64,000 bases of DNA, taken from the NCBI GenBank assembly GCA_963662965.1, contig OY759970.1, forward strand, positions 1,736,001 to 1,800,000, given 5' to 3'. Position numbers and translations under genes: made by a program. The notes under the pieces are model-generated. The model had not been told where the DNA came from. It made no database searches and was given only the letters and a program-made list of their open reading frames with translations. This document shows positions 46,402-56,534 of the stretch, piece after piece (position 1 is the first letter of the stretch; the number at the start of each line of letters is the position of its first letter). This stretch comes from DTWD01 sp963662965 (GTDB taxonomy: Bacteria; Acidobacteriota; Vicinamibacteria; Vicinamibacterales; UBA8438).

Positions 46402-46497
46402 GGCGCGCACGGCGCGCCCCCGCCGGCACGGAGTGGGGCGAGGGGTCCCCGCGAGTGCCGGCGACGGGGTTCGGGACAGTCAGCCCCGTCTGGACTT
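46402..46497. repeat. Intergenic nested palindrome, family A copy 5
   Basis: Main stem gccggcac (46422-46429) with gtgccggc (46455-46462), 5' gggcgcgcacggcgcgcccc and 3' ttcgggacagtcagccccgt. It sits between convergent genes. Confidence 0.78.
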
Positions 46498-47131
46498 AGT
46501 CCCGCTTCGGTGCGTGCTGGTCGAAGTGGTGATACCAGTGCGCACCGCTGCAAAACGGCTTGTTCTTGCTCTGGCCGCAGCGGCAAAGCGTCAGGTGCTC
46601 GTGGGACGCGCCTTCGCCGAATGCCGTCTCTTGCAGGTCGGCCCCGCCTTTCACTGCATACGGCCCATTCGGGACGATCACAATCATCGGGTCGCTCTCG
46701 TGGTCGCGATGCTCGACGCCATCCTGTGAATAGCTCAGCGCCCCCGACGGGCACTGGTGGATCGTGCCGGCGATCTTCTCCGCCGCGTCGCCTGTTGGGT
46801 CGATCCACGGCTCCTGGCCCAGCTTGAACACCGTCTTCAAACCGTCCGTGCAGCGGCCAGCGTGAGCGCAGAGGCCCCGATTGTCGTGGATCGTGATGCC
46901 GTCGCCGTCGTAGTCATCGCGCTTGTCCGGCGCGCGATCGTCCTCTTTCGCATCGGTAAACCCGACGGCATTGTGCGTGCCGTCGCAGAACGGCTTGTTC
47001 TTGGACCCACCGCAGCAACAGAGTGCGACCGTGCCGTCCGATGGGTGCTCCTTGCCGTCCAGCATCCCCTTGAGGGTCTGGCAATTCGTCACGAGATACG
47101 GTCCGTTCGGTTTCGGCCTAATCGTGATCAT
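46496..47131 (-). CDS. Double-CDGSH iron-sulfur protein with ferredoxin-like insert
   Basis: 211 residues from ATG 47131 (aaaaggag upstream). Two CDGSH clusters are visible, CCCGGSKNKPFCDGTH and CRCGQSKNKPFCSGAH, the second with Ser for Asp. Between them lies a Fer4-like divergent motif (LCAHAGRCTDGL … IHQCPSGALSYS). This three-part layout is a known CDGSH family type. CDGSH proteins hold 2Fe-2S clusters and act in redox or cluster transfer; the specific role is unknown. Confidence 0.9.
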   Translation of the reverse strand: MITIRPKPNGPYLVTNCQTLKGMLDGKEHPSDGTVALCCCGGSKNKPFCDGTHNAVGFTDAKEDDRAPDKRDDYDGDGITIHDNRGLCAHAGRCTDGLKTVFKLGQEPWIDPTGDAAEKIAGTIHQCPSGALSYSQDGVEHRDHESDPMIVIVPNGPYAVKGGADLQETAFGEGASHEHLTLCRCGQSKNKPFCSGAHWYHHFDQHAPKRD

Positions 47132-47154
47132 CTCCGCTCCTTTTGAGGTCCAGT

Positions 47155-47616
47155 CTAATCCTGCAGTGCTCCAAGCGCGTCGACGATCGCCAGTGCGACC
47201 GCGGCGACGTCGTCGCCGGCGGGGGTGGGGTGCGCAGACAGGACCACCGCCGCCGCGGCCTGCGACAGCATCAAGTTGACGCTCGCATCTGGGTCGTCGC
47301 CACCACCCCGGAAGTCGGTGCGCACCGCCACGATCGGCGTGCCGACGGCGTGCGCATATCCACACTCGAAGGACGTGCCTGAATCTGGGTCGGCGCCGTC
47401 GACCACGGCAAGCACAATCTCGGCTTGGGTGATGCCTGCGATCGCACTGTCGAAAATGGCGCGCGGAGACGGCACGGCAGCCTCGATCGCGAGCCCGGCC
47501 TTCTCCTGTGGGAGCCAGACCGCGTGGCCGGCGTGTTCGAGGGCGGCGGCCAACTCGCGGTTCCAGCGTCGTTCGGCGTGCGTGAAGAGCGGCCCGGCGA
47601 AATAGATCCTGGCCAT
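47155..47616 (-). CDS. Nucleoside 2-deoxyribosyltransferase
   Basis: 153 residues. IYFAGPLFTHAERRWNRELA is the family start; the DGADPDSGTSFECGYAHAVG motif has the Asp and catalytic Glu, and NLMLSQ the C-terminal signature. It moves deoxyribose between bases or acts as a nucleotide hydrolase. It follows the CDGSH gene order on the same strand with a 23-base gap. Confidence 0.88.
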   Translation of the reverse strand: MARIYFAGPLFTHAERRWNRELAAALEHAGHAVWLPQEKAGLAIEAAVPSPRAIFDSAIAGITQAEIVLAVVDGADPDSGTSFECGYAHAVGTPIVAVRTDFRGGGDDPDASVNLMLSQAAAAVVLSAHPTPAGDDVAAVALAIVDALGALQD

Positions 47617-47684
47617 GCGACCAAGTCTAGACCGGGCGAATATCGCTCTGAATCATACGGCGTCAGCGTGGCACCCTTGAGATC

Positions 47685-47786
47685 AGGGCGCGCACGGCGC
47701 GCCCCCGCGGGAACGGAGCGGGGCATTGGGGTCCCCGCGAGTGACCGCGACGGGGTTCGGGGCAGTCTAGCCCCGACTAAATTTAG
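47685..47786. repeat. Intergenic nested palindrome, family A copy 6
   Basis: cagggcgcgcacggcgcgcc, then cgcgggaacggagcggggc and ggttcggggcagtctagccc. The last codons and stop of the sulfatase gene (minus strand) fall within it, so its 3' end was probably replaced by the repeat. Confidence 0.72.
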
Positions 47787-49277
47787 AAAACAGCTGTACG
47801 AGCTCGCCGTCGATCTCGGTGATGGTCGAGCGATCCGATGGCCAGACCGGTTGCGCGAGCGACTCCTCCCAGCGATCAAGCCGGTCCGTCAAGTCGCGAA
47901 GCCGGTCAGGAAGCTCGTCCGCCAGATTCGATCGTTCGCCGACGTCGTCCTCGAGATCGTAGAGCAGCGGGACCTGCCCGTGCGGCGACGCGTTGGGACG
48001 GTCCTGGATCGGGAGCAGTCGCCCCTCACCGTCGGCCGCGCCGGGTGGGGCGCGATTCACCTGAAACAGTTTCCACCGACCCATACGCATCGCCCGGTTG
48101 GGTCCCGCGCGCCAGTACAAGCACGTCGTGGGGCGGACCGTCGGTGCGTCCGGTGAGATAGGGCAGGAGATCGACGCCGTCGCGGATGACGTCGCGGTCG
48201 TCGACATCGACCGCCGCAACGCCGGCGACGGTGGCGAACGTGGCGAACAAGTCGAGGCTGATCACCGGATCGCGAAAGACACGACCGGCGTCGATCCCGT
48301 TCGGCCAATGTATGAGGAGTGGAATGCGAATGCCGCCCTCGAGATGAAACCGCTTCGAGCCGCGGAGCGGACCGTTGCTGCAGACGATGGCAGCGTAGCC
48401 GACACAGCCGTTGTCGCTCATGAAGACGATGAGGGTGTCGTCAGCGACTCCGTGCCACTCCAGGCGGTCGACGATCGCTCCCACGCCGCGGTCGACCGTG
48501 GAGACCATCGTCGCGTAGATCCGTGTCTGGAAATCTTCGACGACATGCGCCATGGCGTCCATGTCCTCACGCATCGCTTGCAGCGGCGTGTGCGGCGCGT
48601 TATATGACACGATGAGGAAGAACGGGTCGTCGACACCGGCGTGCCGGTCGATGAACCTGACCGCCTCCTCAGTGAATACGTCGGTGAGGTAGTCCTCCAC
48701 GTCCACGACCTCGCGGCCGCGATAGATTTCACGTCCCTCGCGCGTGCCGACGGGTCGCAGTGGATCGTGCACCGCGTCGGGGTGGCCATCGCGGATGAAG
48801 GACGTGGCGCCGGCGAGCACGCCGAAGTACTCGGCGAAGCCCCGCGACAGCGGATGATATTTCGGGTCCTCGTCCGAGGTGCCACTTGCCGATGTAGCCG
48901 GTCGCATACCCGGCGCCTGTCATCAGGTCGCCGAGCGTCGTCTCATCGGTCGACAGCCCGCGTGTGACGTCGCGGCCCAGGTTGTTGAACTCGTAGCCAT
49001 GCCGCTGCGGATATCGCCCGGTCATCAACCCGGCCCGCGACGGGCTGCATACGGCGGCGGCCACGTAGGCCTCGGTGTAACGGATGCCGCGCTCGGCCAG
49101 GCGGTCGAGCCGCGGCGTCCGCATGATCGGGCTGTCGTAGCTCCCGAGGTCGCCCTAGCCGAGGTCGTCCGCCATCACGAGGATGACGTTGGGGCGAGCG
49201 GCCGGCTGCGCGGCGGCGATGCCCGGCCCGGCCACGGCGAGCAACAGCACGACGACACCGAGATGGGCGGCACGCAT
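47767..49277 (-). pseudogene. Type I sulfatase, one stop and two frameshifts
   Basis: From ATG 49277: a signal peptide, then NVILVMADDLG and TAG at 49155 where Tyr of the usual DDLGYGD is expected. The frame goes on with RTPRLDRLAERGIRYTEAYV and the formylglycine motif CSPSRAGLMTGR, shifts near 48885 after IGKWHLG, continues DEDPKYHPLSRGFAEYFGVL and FMSDNGCVGYAA, and shifts again about 48100 to AMRMGRWKLFQVN. Sulfatases remove sulfate from glycans or steroids after Cys is converted to formylglycine. With three lesions it is probably dead. Confidence 0.85.
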
Positions 49278-50105
49278 GACGCCTACTCTACTATCCTTGC
49301 GGATGTGCTTGCGCGCCGCGTCAACGGCGAGGCGGTCGTGGTGCTTGGTTGGGGCCGGGCCATTCTGCTCCAACTGGCGCATCCCCTCGTCGCCGCCGGG
49401 GTCGGCGGTCACAGCGAGTTCGCGGTCGGCGCGCGCGCCTACCTCGAGCGGATGCGTCGCACGATCAGCGCGATGCTCTCGCTCACGTTTGGCACGGAGC
49501 CAGAGATCGCGGCCACGGTTGCTCGTATCAACGCGATACACGCGCGCGTGCAGGGCCGGCTCCCCGCCGCCGTCGGACGCTACGCGGCGGGAACGCCTTA
49601 CGCCGCGGGCGACCCATCCCTTCTCACCTGGGTGCATGCGACCCTGGTCGACAGCCAGCTCCTGACGTTTGCTCTGTTTGTCGGTCCGTTGACGACCGAT
49701 GAAAAAGATCAGTACTGCGCGGAGGCGGCGCAAGTGGGTCCACGGCTCGGCGTCCCGGCAGACACGCTACCCGGCACGTCGGCGGAGCTTGCAACGTATT
49801 TCGATGGGATGAACCGGCAAGGTACGCTCGCGGTCGGCGAGACCGCTCGCCAGGTGGCGATGGCGCTGCTCGTGCCGCCCCGTGGACGCTGGCTTGCGCC
49901 GGCCGTTTCGCTCGGCCGGCTGACGACGATCGGGCTACTGCCGCCGCCGATTCGTGCGGCCTATGGTTACCGCTGGGATCGGAAGCGACAACGCTTGCTC
50001 CGTGGCGCAGCCGCAGCCGTACGGACGGTGCGACGGGTGACGCCGAGGCCGCTCCGTGAGTGGCCAGCGGCCCGACGCGCACGGCGCCGTGAGGCCGCCT
50101 CGTGA
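49263..50105 (+). CDS. MpaB-like oxygenase (DUF2236)
   Basis: 280 residues from ATG 49263, overlapping the divergent sulfatase start by 15 bases. The motifs are VVVLGWGRAILLQLAHPLVA, VGARAYLERMRRTISAML, and WVHATLVDSQLL, matching oxygenases related to MpaB and latex-clearing protein, which bind haem through a conserved His. The C-terminus is Arg-rich and possibly unstructured. Substrate unknown. Confidence 0.88.
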   Translation: MGGTHDAYSTILADVLARRVNGEAVVVLGWGRAILLQLAHPLVAAGVGGHSEFAVGARAYLERMRRTISAMLSLTFGTEPEIAATVARINAIHARVQGRLPAAVGRYAAGTPYAAGDPSLLTWVHATLVDSQLLTFALFVGPLTTDEKDQYCAEAAQVGPRLGVPADTLPGTSAELATYFDGMNRQGTLAVGETARQVAMALLVPPRGRWLAPAVSLGRLTTIGLLPPPIRAAYGYRWDRKRQRLLRGAAAAVRTVRRVTPRPLREWPAARRARRREAAS

Positions 50106-50126
50106 GCCAGATCTCACAGGGTACGA

Positions 50127-50232
50127 TCGGGCGCGCACGGCGCGGACGGCGCGCCCCGCCGGCACGGAGTGGGGCGAAGGGGTCCCCCGCGAGTGCCGGC
50201 GACGAGGTTCGGGGCAGTCAGCCCCGTTTAGG
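50127..50232. repeat. Intergenic nested palindrome, family A copy 7
   Basis: gggcgcgcacggcgcggacggcgcgccc, stem ccggcac with gtgccgg, and ggttcggggcagtcagcccc. It fills the space between the oxygenase and the small AT-hook gene. Confidence 0.78.
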
Positions 50233-50240
50233 AGAAGACG

Positions 50241-50489
50241 ATGTCGTCAGACGAGAAGCTCGTGCTCCGGTCTCTCCTCGCAGAGCTCCGGGCCATTCGG
50301 CTCAGGGTCGACCGCCAAATTGGCGCGGTCCAACGCGCACTCCGGGCAACACGCATGAGGGCGCCCACGAAGGCGATTGACGAAAAAAAGACGAATGTTT
50401 CGAAATCCGTACGCAAAAAGGGTCCTGGCCGTCCGGTCGGGTACGCAAAGGAGCGGACGGCTCTCGCGCGCCGGCTCGCGCGAAAGTAG
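50241..50489 (+). CDS. Small basic protein with AT-hook-like tail
   Basis: 82 residues. Helical N-terminal half (LRSLLAELRAIRLRVDRQIG) and a Lys/Arg-rich tail with KKGPGRPVGYAKE, whose GRP core resembles an AT-hook for minor-groove DNA binding. It is similar in plan to the small basic protein at 17229-17456. The preceding repeat leaves only eight bases for a leader. The following 194 bases before rpoD hold no gene. Confidence 0.6.
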   Translation: MSSDEKLVLRSLLAELRAIRLRVDRQIGAVQRALRATRMRAPTKAIDEKKTNVSKSVRKKGPGRPVGYAKERTALARRLARK

Positions 50490-50683
50490 ATTTACGTAGG
50501 CTTAACGACCAAAAAGGTCGCAATTCCGCGTAAACAATTGATAGAATTAGCAGATCTCGCCGAAACCGTGTGCCTTCTCTAGGCGTCCAATAGACAGAGA
50601 GGGACAGTTTACGCCAGCGTCGCCGACACATGTGCGTCGAGTTGCCGATAGTCAAATAGCAGGGCGAAGGAGAGCTAGCAGCT

Positions 50684-52414
50684 TTGTTGACACAGGAACG
50701 CCAGGATATCGTCACCGCGCTCGTCACCCTCGGTCAGGAACGGGGCTTTGTCACCCTTGATCAGGTCCTCGACCATGCACCGCCGGACCTCGACGTCGAA
50801 GACCTCAGCTCGTTGTTGCAGGAGCTCGAAGGTCAGGGGATCGAGGTTGAAGGTGCCGAGCAAGTGCAGCCGGACGCGAAACGACGACCGGCGCCCCGGC
50901 CACAGACAACGCCCGCCGCCGAGCCGCCGCTGGCGGCCCACGAGGAAGACCAGGGACAAGACCTCGTCCGAACGTATCTCCGTCAGATGAGCCGCGTGCC
51001 GCTCCTCACCCGAGAGGGTGAGGTGGCGATTGCCAAGCGGATTGAACGAGGTGAGCTCCGTATCACCAAGGCGATGTCTCGGAGCCTGCTCGTTGCGCGG
51101 TATATCGCTGAGCTAGCGCGAAAGGTCGCCGAAGGCGAGCGCACGCTGCGCGACATGGTCATCCTGCCCGACACGGAGCTGACCGACCGTCAGCTGAACA
51201 ATCGCGTCAAGCGTCTCGTCGGCGACGCCGAAAAGGTCAACGCTGCGCTGAGAGAGCTGGCGAAGCGTGAGGCGCGCGCCGCGGCGGTGCGCAAACGGCG
51301 CCGCAAGCCGTCGGTCCGTACCCGCTGGCGGATTATGCGCGCCCACATCGAGGTGTCGCACGCCGTGCGACATATTCGGTTCACGCCGACGGTGCGCCGC
51401 GAGCTGGTCAACAAGGTCGAGCAGGCGGCGGTGACGCTCCTGCGAGCCGATCGGCGAGTCGAGCGGCTCGCCAAGCAATCGGCACCGCGTCGTCGGGGCA
51501 AGCGAGCCACGCCCAGCCCCAGCCTTCGTGAGGCGCGACGCGAGCTGGCGGTGGTCCGTGAGGAGATTGACGAGTCGGCGGCTGATCTGAACGCCATTCA
51601 GAAGTCGATCCGCCGCGGCGTGATCGAAGGCGATCAGGCTCGCAAAGAGCTGACCGAGGCCAACCTGCGCCTCGTCGTCTCCGTGGCGAAAAAGTACGTG
51701 AACCGCGGGCTCGCGTTCCTCGACCTGATTCAGGAGGGCAACATCGGGCTGATGCGCGCCGTCGACAAGTTCGACTACCGTCGCGGGTTCAAGTTCTCGA
51801 CCTATGCCACGTGGTGGATTCGACAGGCGATCACGCGCGCCATCGCCGACCAGGCGCGGACGATCCGGATCCCGGTCCACATGATCGAGACGCTCAACAA
51901 GCTCAACCGTGCGATGCAGACGCTCACGCGCGATCTTGGTCGAGAGCCGACGCCGCAGGAACTGGCCGAGCGCGCCGACCTCCCCATGTCGGTGGTTCGA
52001 AAGGCCCGCAAGATTGCCCAGACCGTCGTGTCACTCGATGCACCGATCGGCGACAGCGACGAGAGCCAGTTCGGCGACTTCATCGAAGACCGCCAGGCGG
52101 TCAACCCGGCCGAGGCGACCGTGGCGTTCGACCTGCGCCGCCAGACGGAGTCGGTCCTCGAAACCCTGAGCCCGAAGGAGCGCGAGGTGATTCGGATGCG
52201 CTTCGGACTCAGCGATGGGGCGGAGCCGACGCTCGCCGAGCTTGGCGAGAAATTCTCGTTGACGCGCGAGCGCATTCGCCAGATCGAAGCGGCCGCGCTC
52301 CGCAAGCTGCGGGACCCGTCGCTGAGCCGTCGCCTTAGCTCGTTCGTGGAGCCACGACAGCCGCGGCGTCCCGGCCGCGGCGATACCATCGCCGAAGAGC
52401 AGGGCGTGGCTTAA
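50684..52414 (+). CDS. rpoD: RNA polymerase primary sigma factor RpoD
   Basis: 576 residues from TTG 50684, with aaggag at 50667-50672. Region 1.2 (DLVRTYLRQMSRVPLLTREG), region 2 (GLMRAVDKFDYRRGFKFSTY, then ATWWIRQAITRAIADQARTI), region 3 and region 4 (LAELGEKFSLTRERIRQIEA) are all present. The non-conserved region between 1.2 and 2 is moderately long and Arg-rich. It directs RNA polymerase to housekeeping promoters. The use of TTG as start is inferred from spacing. Confidence 0.96.
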   Translation: MLTQERQDIVTALVTLGQERGFVTLDQVLDHAPPDLDVEDLSSLLQELEGQGIEVEGAEQVQPDAKRRPAPRPQTTPAAEPPLAAHEEDQGQDLVRTYLRQMSRVPLLTREGEVAIAKRIERGELRITKAMSRSLLVARYIAELARKVAEGERTLRDMVILPDTELTDRQLNNRVKRLVGDAEKVNAALRELAKREARAAAVRKRRRKPSVRTRWRIMRAHIEVSHAVRHIRFTPTVRRELVNKVEQAAVTLLRADRRVERLAKQSAPRRRGKRATPSPSLREARRELAVVREEIDESAADLNAIQKSIRRGVIEGDQARKELTEANLRLVVSVAKKYVNRGLAFLDLIQEGNIGLMRAVDKFDYRRGFKFSTYATWWIRQAITRAIADQARTIRIPVHMIETLNKLNRAMQTLTRDLGREPTPQELAERADLPMSVVRKARKIAQTVVSLDAPIGDSDESQFGDFIEDRQAVNPAEATVAFDLRRQTESVLETLSPKEREVIRMRFGLSDGAEPTLAELGEKFSLTRERIRQIEAAALRKLRDPSLSRRLSSFVEPRQPRRPGRGDTIAEEQGVA

Positions 52415-52510
52415 GTCAGTCAGGGCTTCGCCCCGGAACCCCACGCGTCCACTCCGCAGGAGACCCCGAAAGCCCCACTCCGCGGCCGCGGGGCGCGCAC
52501 GTGCGTGCCC
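52413..52510. repeat. Intergenic nested palindrome, family A copy 8
   Basis: cagggcttcgccccggaacc, then ccgaaagccccactccgcggccgcggggcgcgcacgtgcgtgcc. It is a more divergent copy between rpoD and the exonuclease gene. Confidence 0.6.
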
Positions 52511-52546
52511 TGGTCCCGATCCCCGATCCCGACGAGAATAGGGGCG

Positions 52547-53425
52547 ATGAACGTCTTCCTCGTCGATGGGACATACGAGCTGTTCCGTCACTTCTTTGCG
52601 GTGCCGCGGATGATGGACGCCGACGGCAATGAACTCGGCGCCGTTCGCGGGGTCATCGGGTCGATGCTGTCGCTGCTCGAGGAGAGCGTGACCCACATCG
52701 GGGTGGCGACTGATCACGTCGTCGAATCGTTTCGCAACGAGTTGTGGGACGGCTACAAGACCGGTGAGGGGATCGACCCCGAGTTGCTCCAGCAGTTTCA
52801 TCCACTCGAAGACGCGCTCGAGGCGCTGGGGATCGTCGTCTGGAAGACGGTCAAGTACGAGGCCGACGATGCGTTGGCGTCGGCGGCGGTGCGTGCGGCT
52901 GCCGACGACCGCGTGGAGCAGGTCTTTATCTGCACGCCCGACAAGGACCTTGCGCAATGCGTCGATGGTCGGCGCATCGTGCAGTTCGATCGGCGGGCCG
53001 CCACGGTTCGCGATGCCGAGGGAGTACGCGCGAAGTTCGGCGTCGGTCCGGAATCGATTCCCGACTATCTCGCGCTGACCGGCGACAGCGCCGACGGGTT
53101 TCCGGGCGTCCGAGGCTGGGGCGCAAAGTCGTCGGCCGCGGTGCTCGCTCGCTACCTGCACCTGGAAGACATTCCGAATGACGCCGCGCGGTGGGACGTG
53201 CGGGTTCGCGGCGCCGAACGGCTGGCCCGCACGCTGGCCGACTCGCGCGACGATGCCGCACTATTTCGCGACCTCGCGACGCTGCGCACAACGCTGCCGG
53301 TGTTCGACCACGTTGATGCCCTTCGTTGGAGCGGTCCGGACCCTCGGTTTTTCGATCTCTGCGCGCGCCTCAACGCCAGCGGCTACTTCCGCCGCGCGCA
53401 AGCGGTCGCCGAGAAGGCGCCATGA
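52547..53425 (+). CDS. 5'-3' exonuclease / flap endonuclease (PIN-H3TH)
   Basis: 292 residues from ATG 52547. Acidic active-site motifs are FLVDGTYELFRHFF, KYEADDALASAAVRAAADD and FICTPDKDLAQCV; the H3TH DNA-binding part is IPDYLALTGDSADGFPGVRG with GWGAKSSAAVL. It resembles the exonuclease domain of DNA polymerase I as a free protein, for removing flaps and RNA primers. It overlaps the GspB-like gene by four bases (ATGA). Confidence 0.92.
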   Translation: MNVFLVDGTYELFRHFFAVPRMMDADGNELGAVRGVIGSMLSLLEESVTHIGVATDHVVESFRNELWDGYKTGEGIDPELLQQFHPLEDALEALGIVVWKTVKYEADDALASAAVRAAADDRVEQVFICTPDKDLAQCVDGRRIVQFDRRAATVRDAEGVRAKFGVGPESIPDYLALTGDSADGFPGVRGWGAKSSAAVLARYLHLEDIPNDAARWDVRVRGAERLARTLADSRDDAALFRDLATLRTTLPVFDHVDALRWSGPDPRFFDLCARLNASGYFRRAQAVAEKAP

Positions 53426-53910
53426 CCATACCGGGACCGCTGAGTGTGCCGACGTGCCTGATGCTCGGCATCATCGTCGGGTTGACCGGAACGGTCGCGT
53501 ATCAGTGCGGTGTCGCGCGGCAGTCCAGGGTGTCTCTACTGCCTGTCTCCACGGCGGTGCCGGTAACCTCCCCGGCGGCGGTCCCGCCGCAGTCCGCGCC
53601 ATCGCCGCCGCTCCCACCGGACGAGCCGCTTCCGGCAGACCCACGTCCGACCACGAGGGAGACCGTGCCGCCACCGGCCCTGGATCCGCCGACGGTGCAA
53701 GCGATCCTGGTCGCTGACGACCGTCGGCTGGCCCTCGTCGATGGCAGGGTCGTGCGCGTCGGGGCGGTGGTCGGCGACCTCAGGGTGGTGACGATCGCCG
53801 ACGACCACATCGTGCTTCAGAATGAGCGCGCCGACGCGATGCAGCTTCCGCTTCACGGTATTCCGTCTGTTTTAAACACCGGGCCGCCGACCGATGAATT
53901 ATCTAGATGA
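53422..53910 (+). CDS. General secretion pathway protein B-like (GspB)
   Basis: 162 residues: one membrane anchor (SVPTCLMLGIIVGLTGTVAY), a Pro-rich linker of about 50 residues, and a C-terminal domain VQAILVADDRRLALVDGRVV with VGDLRVVTIADDHIVLQNE, matching the small periplasmic GspB/PulC-like domain. It probably assists a type II secretion system whose other genes are not in the window. It overlaps the genes on both sides. Confidence 0.75.
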   Translation: MTIPGPLSVPTCLMLGIIVGLTGTVAYQCGVARQSRVSLLPVSTAVPVTSPAAVPPQSAPSPPLPPDEPLPADPRPTTRETVPPPALDPPTVQAILVADDRRLALVDGRVVRVGAVVGDLRVVTIADDHIVLQNERADAMQLPLHGIPSVLNTGPPTDELSR

Positions 53911-55293
53911 GACGCTGTGTGGCCGCGTTCGGCGTATGCCTGGTAGCGGCACCGTCCGTCGCCGCCGGGAGCGACGACGTCCAGACATTCTCCCGCGACG
54001 TGGCACCGATCCTCTTCGCGCATTGCGCAGGCTGTCATCGCCCGGGGGGAGATCGCGGCCGATGTCGCTTCTCGACTACGCGTCCGTCAGACCGTGGAGC
54101 CGGGCCATCCGAGCCAAGGTCCGCTCCGGCGAGATGCCACCGTGGCATGCCGATCGCCGCTACGGCGTGTTTCGGAACGCCCGTGGGCTGTCGATCGCGA
54201 CGATCGCGGCGTGGGCTGACGGCGGCGCGCCCGAAGGCAGTCGCGACGATCTCCAGCCGCTTCCGCGATTCACCGATGGCTGGAGCCACCCCGAGCAGGT
54301 TCCGCCCGACGCGGTGATCGAGATGCCGGTCGCGTTCGAGGTGCCGTCAGACGGGCAGCTCCCGAGTTTCCACCTGTACACGCCGGTACCGTTCGACGCC
54401 GAGCGCAACCTGGGAGCGGTCAAGCTGCGGCCATCGAACCGAGCCGTGACCCACCACTCGGGGTGTCCACCCGCGACGTCCCGTCGGGCGCGCGTCTCGG
54501 TGCCGGCGCCGTTTGGCGGGGCGGGCGCCGATCGTCGGCGACGGGGTGCTCACCTATGACGGTGTCCATCGCCCTAGCGGCCGGCGTGACCGCGCTCGGG
54601 GACAAGCTGTCGCCAACGCCGGCCGCGCGCCGCTGGCGTCCCATGTGCCCGGTCGCGGCTTCGATCGCTTCCGCGACGGCGTGAGTAAGCGAGTCTTGCC
54701 TCGCGGCCTCATCGTCTGGAATCTTCATTATCAGGCGACCGGTCGGCCGGAGACCGATCGTCACACGCTCGGACTCTGGTTTCAGCGCGGTCCGACCCGT
54801 CACCTCGCCCTCACCCGTCGCGTCGGCGCGACCCACGTCGTGGAAGGCGAGGAGCTCGTCGGCACGCGCACGGCGGCGCATCAATAACCGACGCGACCGT
54901 CCCGACATCGTCCGGACGCCGATTCCTTCCATCCCGCCGTACGCCGACGATTGGGCGATCACCACGATTACCTCCGTGGCGAACGACATCACGCTCTACG
55001 CGATGTCACCGCACATGCACCTGCGCGGGAAGGATGCGACGTATGTCGTCACCTATCCCGACGGCATCGAGGAGGTACTGCTGCGAGTACCGCGCTATGA
55101 CTTCAACTGGCAGACCAGGTACGAACTGGTGGCCCCGAAGCGTATTCCGGTCGGCTCGACGATCAAAGCCATCGGCCACTTCGACAACTCGCTACGGAAC
55201 CGGCACAACCCGGCGCCCCACAAAGCGGTCTATTTGGCAGAACAAAGCTGGGACGAGACGTTCAACTGCTTCATCGAATACAGTGTCAATTAG
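53907..55293 (+). pseudogene. Cytochrome c / copper monooxygenase-like gene, multiply frameshifted
   Basis: Begins MRRCVAAFGVCLVAAPSVAA and a haem motif HCAGCH. The frame changes about 54060; the next part reads AIRAKVRSGEMPPWHADRRY and AWADGGAPEGSRDDLQPLPR. A further change about 54460 leads to LIVWNLHYQATGRPETDRHT, and another about 54890 to MSPHMHLRGKDATYVVTYPD and SVN at 55293. The order is that of secreted c-type cytochromes with copper type II monooxygenase-like domains in Acidobacteriota and Planctomycetes. At least three shifts, so decayed. Confidence 0.75.
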
Positions 55294-55345
55294 TTAGACG
55301 GGACCTGCGGACCCCAGCCCCGCGGCCCCGCGCCCTACTCGTGAC
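55292..55345. repeat. Partial family A palindrome
   Basis: gacgggacctgcggacccca and gccccgcggccccgcgccctac match only the ends of the family. It lies between the cytochrome remnant and the convergent permease remnant. Confidence 0.45.
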
Positions 55346-56458
55346 GAAGGGCCACCATCGGATCGATCCGGGTGGCGCGCCGCGCGGGGAGGTAGCACGC
55401 CAGGAGGGCTGCGACCAGGAGCACCGCAGGCCCGAGGGCAAAGGTCACGGTGTCGGTGGCTGTCACTTCGAACAGTAAGCTTTCCAGCAATTCGGTCGAG
55501 GCGATGGCGCTGATCAGGCCAAGGCCGATGCCCACGCCGACCAGTACCACGCCCTGTCGCACGACAAGCGCCACGATGTCGCGCCGCTCGGCCCCAAGCG
55601 CCATCCGGACGCCGATTTCAAGCCGGCGTTGCGCGACGGTATACGCGAGCATGCCGTAGATCCCGAACGTGGCGAGAAAGAGCGAGACGGCTGCGAACAG
55701 GCCGACGAAGACTGAGTAGAAGCGTGGCTGTGCGACCACGCGGACAGCCGTGCGTCCGTCGTCGAGCCGCGCGCGCGGCGTGACGTCGGCGACCGCCTCC
55801 CGCAGGAAAGGGACGATGGCCAGTGGATCGCCGGTGGTGCGGATGGACACGATGGGCGCACTGAGGATGCGCACAGCACTGGTGTCATCGGCCTGCTGGA
55901 GGGAGAATTACAGTTCCGGTTGCGATTCTCGGTCGCGTCGAGACCTCGATACTTCACGTCGGCGACGATACCGATTACCTCCATCGTGTCATCGCCGCGT
56001 CCGAGCCGCAAGCGCTGGCCGACGGTTGGTTCGCTGCCGAAGACCTCCCTCGCCAACGTTTCGTTGACGACGACCACCGGGGGGCTTCCCGTGGTATCGC
56101 GGTCGGTGAAGACGCGCCCGCTCCGGACCCGGAGTCGCAGCGTGTCGAAGTACCCGGCCGTCGCCATCTGGATCCGCGCCCGTGGCACCTCACTCGGGTC
56201 ACTGGGTGGCGGCCGGTCGGCGACCTGAAAGGTGGTGATGGCGGCGCCGGGAAGGAAGGGGAGCGTCCGCGAGATGCCGACCGCCTCCACGCCCGGCAGT
56301 TGCTCGATTCGCTGGAGGAGCGCCTCGTAGAACTGCCGGCTCGCGCGGTTTCGTTCCGCAATCAGCTCAGGCTTCAGCCGGCCGAGCCCGAACGTGCGGC
56401 CCAGGTCCCGTCGCAGCGACCGAACGGCGTACCGGAGGTCGAACAGTAGCCCCGACAC
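55335..56458 (-). pseudogene. FtsX/MacB-type ABC permease, internal deletion and frameshift
   Basis: Begins MSGLLFDLRYAVRSLRRDLG as acidobacterial orphan permeases do, but the first membrane region and first FtsX domain that should follow are gone; the text jumps to RQFYEALLQRIEQLPGVEAV of a periplasmic loop. Near 55905 the frame changes and the C-terminal FtsX domain follows (LFLATFGIYGMLAYTVAQRR, then CYLPARRATRIDPMVALRH). About half of the normal 800 residues remain. The ATPase and adaptor genes upstream are intact. Confidence 0.8.
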
Positions 56459-56534
56459 GCCCGTGTTAGACGACGCCGCCGGGGGCGTTGTTCAGTGGGC
56501 GAGGGCGCACACGGTACGGGGCCGCGGGACTAGG

